From NCBI GenBank assembly GCA_948957135.1, contig CARDBT010000005.1, positions 1 through 64,000 on the forward strand: a stretch of 64,000 nt of DNA, read 5' to 3'. Under the pieces are notes generated by a model. It was given only the letters and a program-made list of their open reading frames with translations. It was not told the DNA's origin and did no database searches. Position numbers and translations under genes: made by a program. Position 1 is the stretch's first letter; each line of letters begins with the position of its first letter. The DNA comes from COE1 sp910588595. Lineage in GTDB: Bacteria; Bacillota; Clostridia; Lachnospirales; Lachnospiraceae. Of this stretch, positions 1-7,212 are shown piece after piece.

Positions 1-2
1 CC

Positions 3-185
3 CTATATCCGCTTATGTATCTGTTTGGGAAAAACAGTATGCCCGATGTGGATAATCTGTTGACTTTATTTTATCAGCTAGATGACGAAGCAAGAAAAGA
101 AGTGGTAGAAACAATACAATTCAAATTACAGTATCACAAAGACCAAGAACGGGCAGAACAGATAAAGCAAATAAAAGGTTGGTAA
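3..185 (+). CDS. C-terminal fragment of an unidentified protein (cut by window edge)
   Basis: An open frame runs in from the left edge and ends with TAA at 183-185, giving about 60 residues. The fragment is helical and charged, with a leucine-rich part (LLTLFYQLDDEARKEV) and a final lysine/glutamine-rich stretch ending in KGW. This resembles the tail of XRE-type regulators on mobile elements, but no diagnostic domain is present, so the function is not known. A rho-independent terminator follows directly, which supports this being a real gene end. It would belong to the left-hand mobile element. Confidence 0.5.
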   Translation, partial: LYPLMYLFGKNSMPDVDNLLTLFYQLDDEARKEVVETIQFKLQYHKDQERAEQIKQIKGW

Positions 186-206
186 TCCCATTTGTAATTA
201 AAAAAC

Positions 207-245
207 GGTTCTAAGACTTCCTCAAAGTCTCAGAACCATTTTTGT
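207..245 (+). terminator. Rho-independent terminator after the left-edge gene
   Basis: Inverted repeat with arms GGTTCT-AGACTT and AAGTCT-AGAACC (207-237, one bulge on each side), followed by ATTTTTG. An A-run lies on the other side at 199-205, so it may also stop transcripts coming from the minus-strand gene at 264-488. Confidence 0.7.
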
Positions 246-263
246 GTATTATTCAAGTTATAG

Positions 264-488
264 CTAACCTCTTGGCGGAAAAGGATCCCGTCCATGTGAA
301 TCCTTATCTCTAATTTGACCATTGGGTCTGTGTATAACCAATTCAGACCCTTGATTACTCGAAATATTACGAGCAATATCAATTGCTTCTTTTTGTGTAC
401 TGGTGCGAACTGTTGCTCTCACATTCCCTTCGCCTTTCACTTGCCACCCACCATCCGGATGCGGTGTTACATGTTGATTCTTTCCCAT
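264..488 (-). CDS. DUF2188-like small protein
   Basis: 74 residues. The pattern GKNQHVTPHPDGGWQVKGEG, then an Ala/Ile helix (EAIDIARNI), then ELVIHRPNGQIRDKDS and a Pro/Arg tail is typical of DUF2188-type proteins: small beta-sheet proteins of unknown function common on plasmids and phages. The start at 488 is chosen because GAGGTGG lies 9 bases upstream of ATG; an in-frame upstream ATG at 539 lies inside the preceding zinc-ribbon gene and has no good site. It lies 14 bp after that gene and is probably co-transcribed with it. Confidence 0.75.
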   Translation of the reverse strand: MGKNQHVTPHPDGGWQVKGEGNVRATVRTSTQKEAIDIARNISSNQGSELVIHRPNGQIRDKDSHGRDPFPPRG

Positions 489-502
489 ATATTTATGCCA
501 CC

Positions 503-610
503 TCATTTCAAACGCGTTATACGTCCACAATATGGACATTTAGAAGGATTTGTTACTGGAATAAGCTTCCTTCCACATTTACATCGATAATATGTATACT
601 TTATTTTCAT
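503..610 (-). CDS. 35-residue zinc-ribbon protein
   Basis: A small ORF encoding MKIKYTYYRCKCGRKLIP followed by CPYCGR and a basic tail. The CxC and CxxC pairs would bind one zinc as in rubredoxin-like or zinc-ribbon folds. AAGGAG lies 8 bases before the ATG at 610, and the stop at 503-505 is directly followed by the ribosome-binding site of the DUF2188-like gene. Function is unknown; the site and translational coupling argue that it is expressed. Confidence 0.6.
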   Translation of the reverse strand: MKIKYTYYRCKCGRKLIPVTNPSKCPYCGRITRLK

Positions 611-710
611 AGTGAATCTCCTTTTCATTCAAATTTACAGTTACATCTATATTCATCACATCTTCAGAAATAGTCTGCCTTTTTTCACCTTTCTAGACAC
701 AGATTTCTTA

Positions 711-820
711 TTGCAATCAGCAAAAAAGCGTGATACACTATAAACGGTTAATTTATTATATCGACGGCTGAAGCTTCTGTCGTCCAGCAGAACACCGAGA
801 CACATCTCGGTGTTTTTCTC
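711..820 (+). ncRNA. Possible small RNA with own promoter and terminator
   Basis: A plus-strand unit in a gap between two minus-strand genes. TTGCAA (711-716) and TACACT (734-739) are 17 bases apart and may be a promoter. About 75 bases follow, with an imperfect stem around GACGGC/GTCGTC (762-783) and a strong terminator hairpin ACACCGAGA/TCTCGGTGT (792-812) followed by TTTTT. No ORF with a ribosome-binding site lies within. It could also just be a terminator facing the AAA ATPase gene, so the RNA is inference. Confidence 0.35.
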
Positions 821-840
821 TTCCTTCTACATGTGTAATT

Positions 841-2127
841 TTAATCAAAAAATCTTTCTGGATTACATCCAAATGCACCTTCAATAATTTTATTTGCCAA
901 ATTTATTTTTGCACGAGACGACCTAATTTCATTCATTCTATGTAATATACTCTTCCCACAAAAATCTTTACAAGCAATCCAAACCTGATCTCGTCGATAT
1001 GTTCCATCTAATAATAGCGGCTGATGAGATGTACAAATAAGTTGTGCATTGTTCGGATTGCTTTCCTCATTAGTAAAAAGACCAATAATTTCTTTTGCTA
1101 AAGAAAGATGCAAACCATTCTCCAATTCATCAATAACCAAGACTCCTCCTGATTCTAAGATATTATAAAGATATGGTAATGCTGTAAACAATTTTACTGT
1201 TCCCAGTGATTCATCGGCAAAAAACGTAATTGGTGTACTACTTGTTTCTTTTCCATTTTCAAAAACTGCATGTTTTGTATCTACACCAACCCTCGTTTTC
1301 GTTGCTATTATTTCCCTATTCTCAAAATCATCATCCTCAATCCTCTGTCTGGCAATCTCCTCTTCCTCAAATGATACCCGTATATCCCGAATGGTAGGAT
1401 CTGCCTTTTTAAGTATGTTGATATACTTCCCTAAACGCTCATCTGAAAAAGATGCTTTTGATTTAGTTGGATTTAATCTAGCTGCTGTCATACTAACAAC
1501 CTGAATCTCTTTTATTGCCGAAACAATTTTAGATGCCAGCGAATTATTTAATAGTGCTGCCACAGGTAAACAAAGTGCCTCTTCTTTTACTACTTGCTTC
1601 GTATTTTCAAAATCTCTCAAATCAGAACGTAACATAATATCTTTAAAAGCTGGAGAAACTCTTTCGATAAGTTTTTCTGTTCTCCGATATCTTTTAGTCA
1701 AACACTCTGATTGTATCTTTTTATTCAGAATCGAAAAATCATAATGATATGTAACTTCCTCTACCACAATTTCTATCTCAAATTTAGTTGGCTTTTCCTG
1801 ATACTCGGTGTCAAATGCAAATGCATTAATCGGAACATTAAACCCCTTGAATTGTGGCAAAGAAAGTATCTGAGTATCATTCATTGCAATTAAAGGAGAG
1901 AAATTCAATAAACGCTGTATCTCTCTAATAATTTTACAGAAAAAAGTTTTTCCCGAACCATTTGCTCCATAAAGGAAGGACACTTTATTAAATCTTGAAT
2001 CTCCTCTTTCAAAAGTATTTTCTAAATATTCCTTTTTACTACTGTCTACCTCTGTTGTAAAAGTAACTCTATCTGCAAAAGATGCAAAGTTTTCTACTGA
2101 TAAAGATTTCAATGCAACGTTATTCAT
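841..2127 (-). CDS. AAA family ATPase (SMC/RecF-like, AAA_21 type), possible defence protein
   Basis: 428 residues. N-terminal ABC/SMC-type half: KSLSVENFASF followed by Walker A GANGSGKT at about residues 54-61. C-terminal half: a degenerate signature near FADESLGTVK and Walker B VLVIDELENGLH, then ICTSHQPLLLD (switch histidine). This arrangement is typical of overcoming-lysogenization/RloA-like ATPases in abortive-infection modules. No RloB, TOPRIM or HNH partner is adjacent, so it may act alone or its partner lies outside the window. AAGGAGAAATTAGC precedes the ATG, and a consensus promoter lies just upstream. Being an ATPase is clear; a role in phage defence is inferred from family and context. 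Confidence 0.85.
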   Translation of the reverse strand: MNNVALKSLSVENFASFADRVTFTTEVDSSKKEYLENTFERGDSRFNKVSFLYGANGSGKTFFCKIIREIQRLLNFSPLIAMNDTQILSLPQFKGFNVPINAFAFDTEYQEKPTKFEIEIVVEEVTYHYDFSILNKKIQSECLTKRYRRTEKLIERVSPAFKDIMLRSDLRDFENTKQVVKEEALCLPVAALLNNSLASKIVSAIKEIQVVSMTAARLNPTKSKASFSDERLGKYINILKKADPTIRDIRVSFEEEEIARQRIEDDDFENREIIATKTRVGVDTKHAVFENGKETSSTPITFFADESLGTVKLFTALPYLYNILESGGVLVIDELENGLHLSLAKEIIGLFTNEESNPNNAQLICTSHQPLLLDGTYRRDQVWIACKDFCGKSILHRMNEIRSSRAKINLANKIIEGAFGCNPERFFD

Positions 2128-2150
2128 GCTAATTTCTCCTTCCTTGTCTT

Positions 2151-2179
2151 ATCATATAATTTTTCCCAGTTTTTGTCAA
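2151..2179 (-). promoter_or_regulatory. Sigma-A promoter of the AAA ATPase gene
   Basis: On the minus strand TTGACA (2174-2179) and TATGAT (2151-2156) are 17 bases apart, about 24 bases upstream of the ATG at 2127. This is close to full consensus. Confidence 0.8.
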
Positions 2180-2399
2180 TAGTTATTATTGCTTTTTCGT
2201 ATCAATTTGTTATTTTTATAGTTTAACTAGCTTTATCATCATATATGTTGTATTTTTTATTTTAACAGGGGAAAATATAAGTATTTATACGATAAAGAGG
2301 AATTATCATAACCCATAAAATATAATTTTACAATTTATATATTTTCGGCACCGTTTTGGCACCGCTTTACACATTTTCACTACTGCAAAATTTTAAAAA
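2180..2399. other. AT-rich end of the left-hand element with two 11-bp-spaced GGCACCG repeats
   Basis: No gene seen. GGCACCG occurs at 2347-2353 and 2358-2364 with an 11-bp period, 36 bp from the hairpin that follows. The right end of the neighbouring element has the same layout but a different repeat word (GAAGCA at 21112 and 21123, 35 bp from its hairpin). By analogy with tyrosine-recombinase attachment sites, these are probably arm-type integrase binding sites. Confidence 0.5.
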
Positions 2400-2425
2400 G
2401 GGCTTCCCGATTTCTCGGAAAGCCC
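2395..2425 (-). terminator. tuf-type terminator carried by the left-hand element
   Basis: Inverted repeat 2400-2410 / 2415-2425 (GGGCTTCCCGA against TCGGAAAGCCC, one mismatch). On the minus strand it is followed by TTTTTAAAATTTT. It lies 24 bp past the stop of the detached tuf end, the same spacing as in the intact tuf copy. Confidence 0.75.
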
Positions 2426-2448
2426 CATAAAATCTAGCTTTTTACCAA

Positions 2449-2502
2449 TTACTCAATAATCGTAGCCACACGACCAGAACCAACCGTTCTACCACCCTCA
2501 CG
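2449..2502 (-). pseudogene. tuf: Detached 3' end of tuf (17 codons + stop), integration remnant
   Basis: Minus-strand translation is REGGRTVGSGRVATIIE followed by TAA, identical in protein to the end of the intact tuf at 21213-21266. The DNA differs at 7 positions in 6 codons, all synonymous. Similarity begins 2 bases outside the stop and ends abruptly at 2502, where the sequence changes to element DNA. Two identical blocks are shared: 17 bp (2468-2484 = 21232-21248) and 12 bp (2491-2502 = 21255-21266). This is the attachment-site copy expected for an element that inserts into the 3' end of tuf and supplies a replacement end. Confidence 0.9.
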
Positions 2503-2606
2503 TTGCTACGGGGTGTTAGTCTATATCGCAAACCATGATAAAATGGGGATTTTTTTATTTATATTATCCAAAATATCGCCACATTTTTCTAGTTTTTCAA
2601 ATTTTT

Positions 2607-2623
2607 GAAGCATTTTAGAAGCA
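2607..2623 (+). repeat. Left-end GAAGCA repeats (putative integrase arm sites)
   Basis: GAAGCA at 2607-2612 and 2618-2623, 11-bp period, in the 191-bp gene-free stretch between the left junction and thyX. The same word with the same period is found at the right end (21112 and 21123). Confidence 0.5.
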
Positions 2624-2693
2624 CGACTAAACTATCTCCTTGCAATTGCCTAATGTTTACCACACTATTTTCTCCATTATCATACTCAAAAAA

Positions 2694-3314
2694 CTATCCA
2701 ATATCATCAAAAAGTATCTCAATTTCTTTTTTAAATTTCTCTAACAACATCATAGCAATCTCCCTCATTTGTGGATGTGCTCTATTTGATGTACGTAATT
2801 TAAAAAAATGCCTCCACTCTCTTAAGTTCATAGTTACAATAATTTCTGTCTTTAAGCTATTCGGCAAAATACTCCTCGCTTCTTGAGGTTTTGTACCTAA
2901 TTCAATCATTTTATTATATGAATTCTCAATGATTTGCATTGTTTCAATCCATAATCTATATTCTTCGGAGTCCTCACTCCAAAAACAAGGCTTTATAAAA
3001 GTAAGTTCATTTCCAAATTTATCTTTTGTATAATTACAATAACGTGTACTTTCTTGACTATAGCTCGCAATACGATGTCTAACAATTTCATGCGTCACCC
3101 CACGATCACAAATAATTCGCACACTAATCTTTTCATGCTCGATTACCGACTCATGCCCACTGGTTAACAGGTTCTGAATAAAAATTTTAGCCGATTCACT
3201 GGTTATTTTATCTTCACTTTTATAACAAACTCGCCCTGCTCTTTCAATTTTCTTAAGAATTTCCTTTCCATTTACATTGTCCAAGATTTCCACTTCCGGT
3301 TCAATAACTCTCAT
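2694..3314 (-). CDS. thyX: Flavin-dependent thymidylate synthase ThyX
   Basis: 206 residues, normal length for ThyX. Contains HESVIEH (54-60) and the family signature RHRx7S as RHRIASYSQESTR (79-91), which binds FAD and dUMP. The enzyme methylates dUMP to dTMP using methylene-tetrahydrofolate with FAD and NADPH. The ATG at 3314 has AGGAGAG 8 bases upstream and lies 4 bp after the stop of the preceding gene, so it looks like the last gene of the methyltransferase-HD-ORC operon. As element cargo it could rescue dTMP supply, help a defence that acts on nucleotides, or be passenger metabolism. The enzyme call is firm; the link to defence is inference. Confidence 0.92.
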   Translation of the reverse strand: MRVIEPEVEILDNVNGKEILKKIERAGRVCYKSEDKITSESAKIFIQNLLTSGHESVIEHEKISVRIICDRGVTHEIVRHRIASYSQESTRYCNYTKDKFGNELTFIKPCFWSEDSEEYRLWIETMQIIENSYNKMIELGTKPQEARSILPNSLKTEIIVTMNLREWRHFFKLRTSNRAHPQMREIAMMLLEKFKKEIEILFDDIG

Positions 3315-3318
3315 ATAA

Positions 3319-4305
3319 TCACTCTCCTATCTTTTCAAATAAAATCTGCATATCCAGTACAGTTATGTTATTACTCGGTTCCGAGTAATTATCCATATTA
3401 TACATTTCAGGAATTGCATAGCATACTTGTATAGCTATATTGGATAACGCAACAATACCAACTGCAATCGTAGATAATTTAGTATTAAGTGGAACAAGTA
3501 TAAAATTATCTTCACTTTCTTTCGTTTTCTCTTTCAAAATATCAATTGTTTTTTCTACATCTCTACAAGAAAATGAAAGCGGTTCTTCTAAAATTCCTAA
3601 GAAATTATTTTTCCATTTATCAAATTTACCTTTGAAAAATTTCATTACTTCATCATGTTCTTCTTCAGTTGGCTCATTGCCATTAGCTAGAGTTAACTTA
3701 TCAGGTGAAAGCAATTCTACCATTCTAGTTGCACGCTCTGTTTCAAATCCTGTTAAAACAATTACATGATCTTTCTTTTTGGGAACTATTTTCCCTGGGT
3801 ATCCCATAACATTACGGACATCACGACACCCTTTACTAAGCCACATTCGTTCAAATTTATCGCCATACGAATAAGAACTAGCCCCATTATATAAGCATTT
3901 TAAATATTCAAAACTATTTCTATTGTCATAAATTAACCTTATCAATATTAACAATGCTTCATGGGTAAATGTTGATATATCAATAATTATTACCTTTTCC
4001 TCTCTTTGAATTAACTCATAAATCATTTTTGCCATTGCATTCACAATACTTATTGATTTTTGAATATCTACCGGAACAACTTCAACATTGCTAAAAAGGC
4101 TCTCGATTTGCCTCGTATTTTCCTCATTTTTATTTATAGCAATCTTTTCCATATTACGCAAAACATAAACATGATTTATGCACTCCTTTTTTAAAGCAAA
4201 AGGAATCGTTAAACATCGTTTTTCAAAACTAGAAAAACATATAAAAGAATATCTTAATGGCAACTCCTCATTAATTTTTCGCTTTTCGAACCTCAAAACA
4301 GACAT
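3319..4305 (-). CDS. Unrecognised protein of the HD/ORC module, Rossmann-like
   Basis: 328 residues; I do not recognise the family. Features: an N-terminal core YSFICFSSFEKRCLTIP, a hydrophobic strand plus acid VIIIDISTFTHEALLILIRL (about residue 98-117), a conserved-looking GYPGKIVPKKKDHVIVLTGFETERATRMVELL, and two later hydrophobic strands (FILVPLNTKLS; AVGIVALSNIAIQVCYA). The alternation of strands and helices suggests one or two Rossmann-like (CARF- or nucleotide-binding-like) domains, which would suit a sensor. Start chosen at 4305, where GGGAGGATTGAA precedes ATG; an upstream ATG at 4326 lies inside the ORC gene. The start is 2 bp before the ORC stop, implying translational coupling. 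Confidence 0.7.
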   Translation of the reverse strand: MSVLRFEKRKINEELPLRYSFICFSSFEKRCLTIPFALKKECINHVYVLRNMEKIAINKNEENTRQIESLFSNVEVVPVDIQKSISIVNAMAKMIYELIQREEKVIIIDISTFTHEALLILIRLIYDNRNSFEYLKCLYNGASSYSYGDKFERMWLSKGCRDVRNVMGYPGKIVPKKKDHVIVLTGFETERATRMVELLSPDKLTLANGNEPTEEEHDEVMKFFKGKFDKWKNNFLGILEEPLSFSCRDVEKTIDILKEKTKESEDNFILVPLNTKLSTIAVGIVALSNIAIQVCYAIPEMYNMDNYSEPSNNITVLDMQILFEKIGE

Positions 4306-4306
4306 T

Positions 4307-6118
4307 TCAATCCTCCCAAAAATCATCTAATGTTAATTGCCTCATTTCACTTTCATCTTCTCTCAAAATATTACGCAACTGCTTTCCGTTATTTATCGCC
4401 TTTTTTAAATCAGCATTTGTCATAAATAAATATCCTTGAAATCCTGTCGGATCTAATGTAAAAATAGGTGCAAAACATCTATTTAAAACATATAAATAAG
4501 TCCTTCCATCTCCTTCTTTGTTTCCAATATATGACATATGAAAAAATCCTAAACGAACCCCTAATCCAAACACTTGTTTTATTTCATCATCTGGAATATT
4601 AGATAACGCAATGGAAAAAACTTTACGTTCCGCTCTATCTGATATTAATATTTGATGAAAAGTTTTTCCCATCGCATTAATTAAATTAGCAAGCTTATCT
4701 ACCAAATTATCCGGATTCTCCTTTACGGCTATATCTATATCATCATCGCCGCCAACATCGCCCTTACGAATTTCATTAAATAGATAACTATCTGCTTTCT
4801 TTCGTACTACCTGATTTTGAACACTAGGTTCTATTTTTTTTATGGTTTCAGCTTTTATTATACCATGCGTAGACTCGTCATACATTTTGGCAGTTGCATC
4901 TAGCAAATAGCGAATAATTCCAGAAGAAAGATGGATAATATTATCCAAACCTGCGTATTGATATGTATGCCTAGATTTTTTCGTTCCTCCTAAATTTTTT
5001 ATATAGTTGGGTATTGCATAACGACGCACATCATCACTTTCTCTATATCCTCTCCCATTTTCATTATAATTATTCCGAATTTTTTCTTCTTCTTCACGAA
5101 TTTTTTCTTCTTGCTGCTTATTCGGAGGAAAAAAATCACTCGCATCTACATCAATTCCTGCAAGATTTAATCTCCTTTGCAAAATCTCAATTGCATTTTT
5201 ATAAAACAGAGAAGATTGATTTGTTAATAAATACGATATGTCAATATTAACTTGCTGATAATCATGAGGAGCTTCCACTAACACTCCATTGCTAGTAAAA
5301 AAGGTCTTGTACATTCCAATTTGTGACGAAATCTTTAAACTAACCAACGGCTGCGTTCGACTTACTAACCATGTATTTAATATTTTAGTTTGTATTTTAC
5401 TAAGATTATCTGCATCATCAATAAAGAGAAAAATCGGACTATTATTGGGGAATCCAGGCAATTTTATCATGGCTTTTAAAACAGGAATCAGAAATCTAGT
5501 AAATGATAAAATAGGCATGTTATATGAATAATCCACTTTAGTAATTGACAATAATCCAGTTATATATACAATGAACTCATCTATCATATCATCCATACAT
5601 TTATATAAACTATCAAAAAAAACTGATGGATTCTCATAACTAATCTTTAACTCATGTTGGTATCCAGCATTTTTGAGTTTTTTAATAAAAACATCTTCTG
5701 CAAATTCACTATATCTTTCCCTTTCAAATAAGTTTTCTTCATATTTAATTTTAGAAAGTTGTAGAAAAATATATTGCAATATATGTATTATCATGAAATG
5801 CTCATTTAACATATATGGTGCATGACAATTATTCAAATTTTGCAATTCTTCCAAATTCAAACTAGTCTTCTTAACCGGAACACAAAATGCTAAATATGGC
5901 AATTTATTAAACTCAATTTTCTTCCGCAACATTAATACATCTGGCAAAGAACACCTAATCATCATGCTTTTACCACACCCACGAGCTCCCATAATCAAAG
6001 AGTTTCCTTCTCTGGTTATTTCTGGAAAACTCGAATATAATTCTACAAAAAGTTGATCAGCTTGCATTGCATTTAAATCTTCAGGACTTATTATCGCAAA
6101 TGGATTATTATTTGGCAT
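4307..6118 (-). CDS. ORC1/CDC6-like P-loop ATPase
   Basis: 603 residues. Walker A GARGCGKS at 44-51, followed by MMIRC; Walker B IFLFIDDADNL at about 228-238, then a sensor-like WLVSRTQPLVSLKISSQ. The IDDAD form and the N-terminal layout (FVELYSSFPEI before the P-loop) resemble ORC-CDC6/STAND-type AAA ATPases found in bacterial conflict islands. An Arg/Glu-rich stretch (KQQEEKIREEEEKIR, about residue 335-350) is probably coiled coil. The C-terminal 200 residues may be winged-helix, seen by pattern only. It begins 1 bp after the stop of the HD gene and is coupled to the next gene, so the three proteins are likely made together and may form a complex. Confidence 0.8.
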   Translation of the reverse strand: MPNNNPFAIISPEDLNAMQADQLFVELYSSFPEITREGNSLIMGARGCGKSMMIRCSLPDVLMLRKKIEFNKLPYLAFCVPVKKTSLNLEELQNLNNCHAPYMLNEHFMIIHILQYIFLQLSKIKYEENLFERERYSEFAEDVFIKKLKNAGYQHELKISYENPSVFFDSLYKCMDDMIDEFIVYITGLLSITKVDYSYNMPILSFTRFLIPVLKAMIKLPGFPNNSPIFLFIDDADNLSKIQTKILNTWLVSRTQPLVSLKISSQIGMYKTFFTSNGVLVEAPHDYQQVNIDISYLLTNQSSLFYKNAIEILQRRLNLAGIDVDASDFFPPNKQQEEKIREEEEKIRNNYNENGRGYRESDDVRRYAIPNYIKNLGGTKKSRHTYQYAGLDNIIHLSSGIIRYLLDATAKMYDESTHGIIKAETIKKIEPSVQNQVVRKKADSYLFNEIRKGDVGGDDDIDIAVKENPDNLVDKLANLINAMGKTFHQILISDRAERKVFSIALSNIPDDEIKQVFGLGVRLGFFHMSYIGNKEGDGRTYLYVLNRCFAPIFTLDPTGFQGYLFMTNADLKKAINNGKQLRNILREDESEMRQLTLDDFWED

Positions 6119-6119
6119 T

Positions 6120-7208
6120 CTACTTCTCTCCCTTCATTGCTTTTCGCAAAATAATACCATTACTATACTTAATCTCTCTCTTATTTCCTACAATTTGTTC
6201 TTCAGGAAGATCAAGATAACTCATAATACTTTTTTCCTTACTATTAGGGTAACCTTGCAATCTCAATCGAAAAGTAATTGTATCTTTAACCTTTAGCTGA
6301 TTTTCAGGTTTTAATATATCAATTTTAACATTAAGAGTAGTAGCCTGAATAAAACTATCAGCATAACTGCGACAATATTCTAACTCTCGCATAGTTTTAG
6401 CCAACCGCACTAATATTTCATCATATAAAAAGACCTTTTTATTTCCTTTCCCAATCTTTCGTTGTGTCAAATCATATGGTATGCGAAAATGAAATGACAC
6501 TGTTTCTTTATCTATCCCTACGGGCGTAAGACTTTTGGAATACTCATGATACACTTCATTCTCAGGTGGTATATCTATCCCTTTATAGTTTGATCTATTA
6601 AAATCATCAGACAACTCATCCGCTAAACGCAATATCGCCGCTAAAAGTTTTGCTCTCACTTTAACACCATTACAAGTATTGTCTATGTTTACGTAATGAA
6701 TAGTATCTTTCTCACCATTTACATATCCACCATGCGCTGTAGCAATCGCAACCACAAAATTTTTTTCAGCGATATCTAGCGGAAGCCTATCTCCCATCTT
6801 TAACATAATTTCATCAATATATGTTTCATGATCTTCTCGTCCATTTATATTACCTAAATCGTGAAAATGAATCGCTAACAACAATAGATAAATCTCATAA
6901 CCATTTAACTTTTTAACATTGTCTGCCAGTATCATACCCGCATGAGCCATAACATCCGCAATATGTCCGACACCATGATCCGTCAGCAATCCATCTCCTT
7001 TAATAGCCGCACCGAGGGTTGCATCTTTATGCCATTCTTCATTTAGCGTGTTTTCTAAGTAAACATATTTTTCTACTAATTTATCTTTTCCTGTCGGAAA
7101 TTCCATGATAAATTCCGTTCCCTTACCAACAATGTCAACATGTTCGTTCCCTATATACCTCTGTTCAAAATGATACTTTAAACCATCTTGCTTATTAAAA
7201 TAACCCAT
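6120..7208 (-). CDS. HD-domain phosphohydrolase-like protein
   Basis: 362 residues. Metal-binding HD motifs: H78 and H82 (DHGVGH), HFHDLG with H116-D117, H159 (ATAHGG) and D197 (LRLADELSDDF). This set matches the HD superfamily (nucleotide phosphohydrolases, cyclic-nucleotide phosphodiesterases, conflict-associated HD proteins). The C-terminal part has strands and no recognised domain. The substrate is not predictable; dNTPs or a signalling nucleotide are possible. The start at 7208 has GGAGG 9 bases upstream; a longer frame to 7304 overlaps the methyltransferase and is rejected. It lies 4 bp after the methyltransferase stop and 1 bp before the ORC ATPase. Confidence 0.82.
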   Translation of the reverse strand: MGYFNKQDGLKYHFEQRYIGNEHVDIVGKGTEFIMEFPTGKDKLVEKYVYLENTLNEEWHKDATLGAAIKGDGLLTDHGVGHIADVMAHAGMILADNVKKLNGYEIYLLLLAIHFHDLGNINGREDHETYIDEIMLKMGDRLPLDIAEKNFVVAIATAHGGYVNGEKDTIHYVNIDNTCNGVKVRAKLLAAILRLADELSDDFNRSNYKGIDIPPENEVYHEYSKSLTPVGIDKETVSFHFRIPYDLTQRKIGKGNKKVFLYDEILVRLAKTMRELEYCRSYADSFIQATTLNVKIDILKPENQLKVKDTITFRLRLQGYPNSKEKSIMSYLDLPEEQIVGNKREIKYSNGIILRKAMKGEK

Positions 7209-7212
7209 TTTA

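Noticed and set aside
841..2127. Septu- or RloAB-type two-gene system for the AAA ATPase
   Set aside because: No HNH, RloB or TOPRIM gene is adjacent; downstream are only a zinc ribbon and a DUF2188-like protein.
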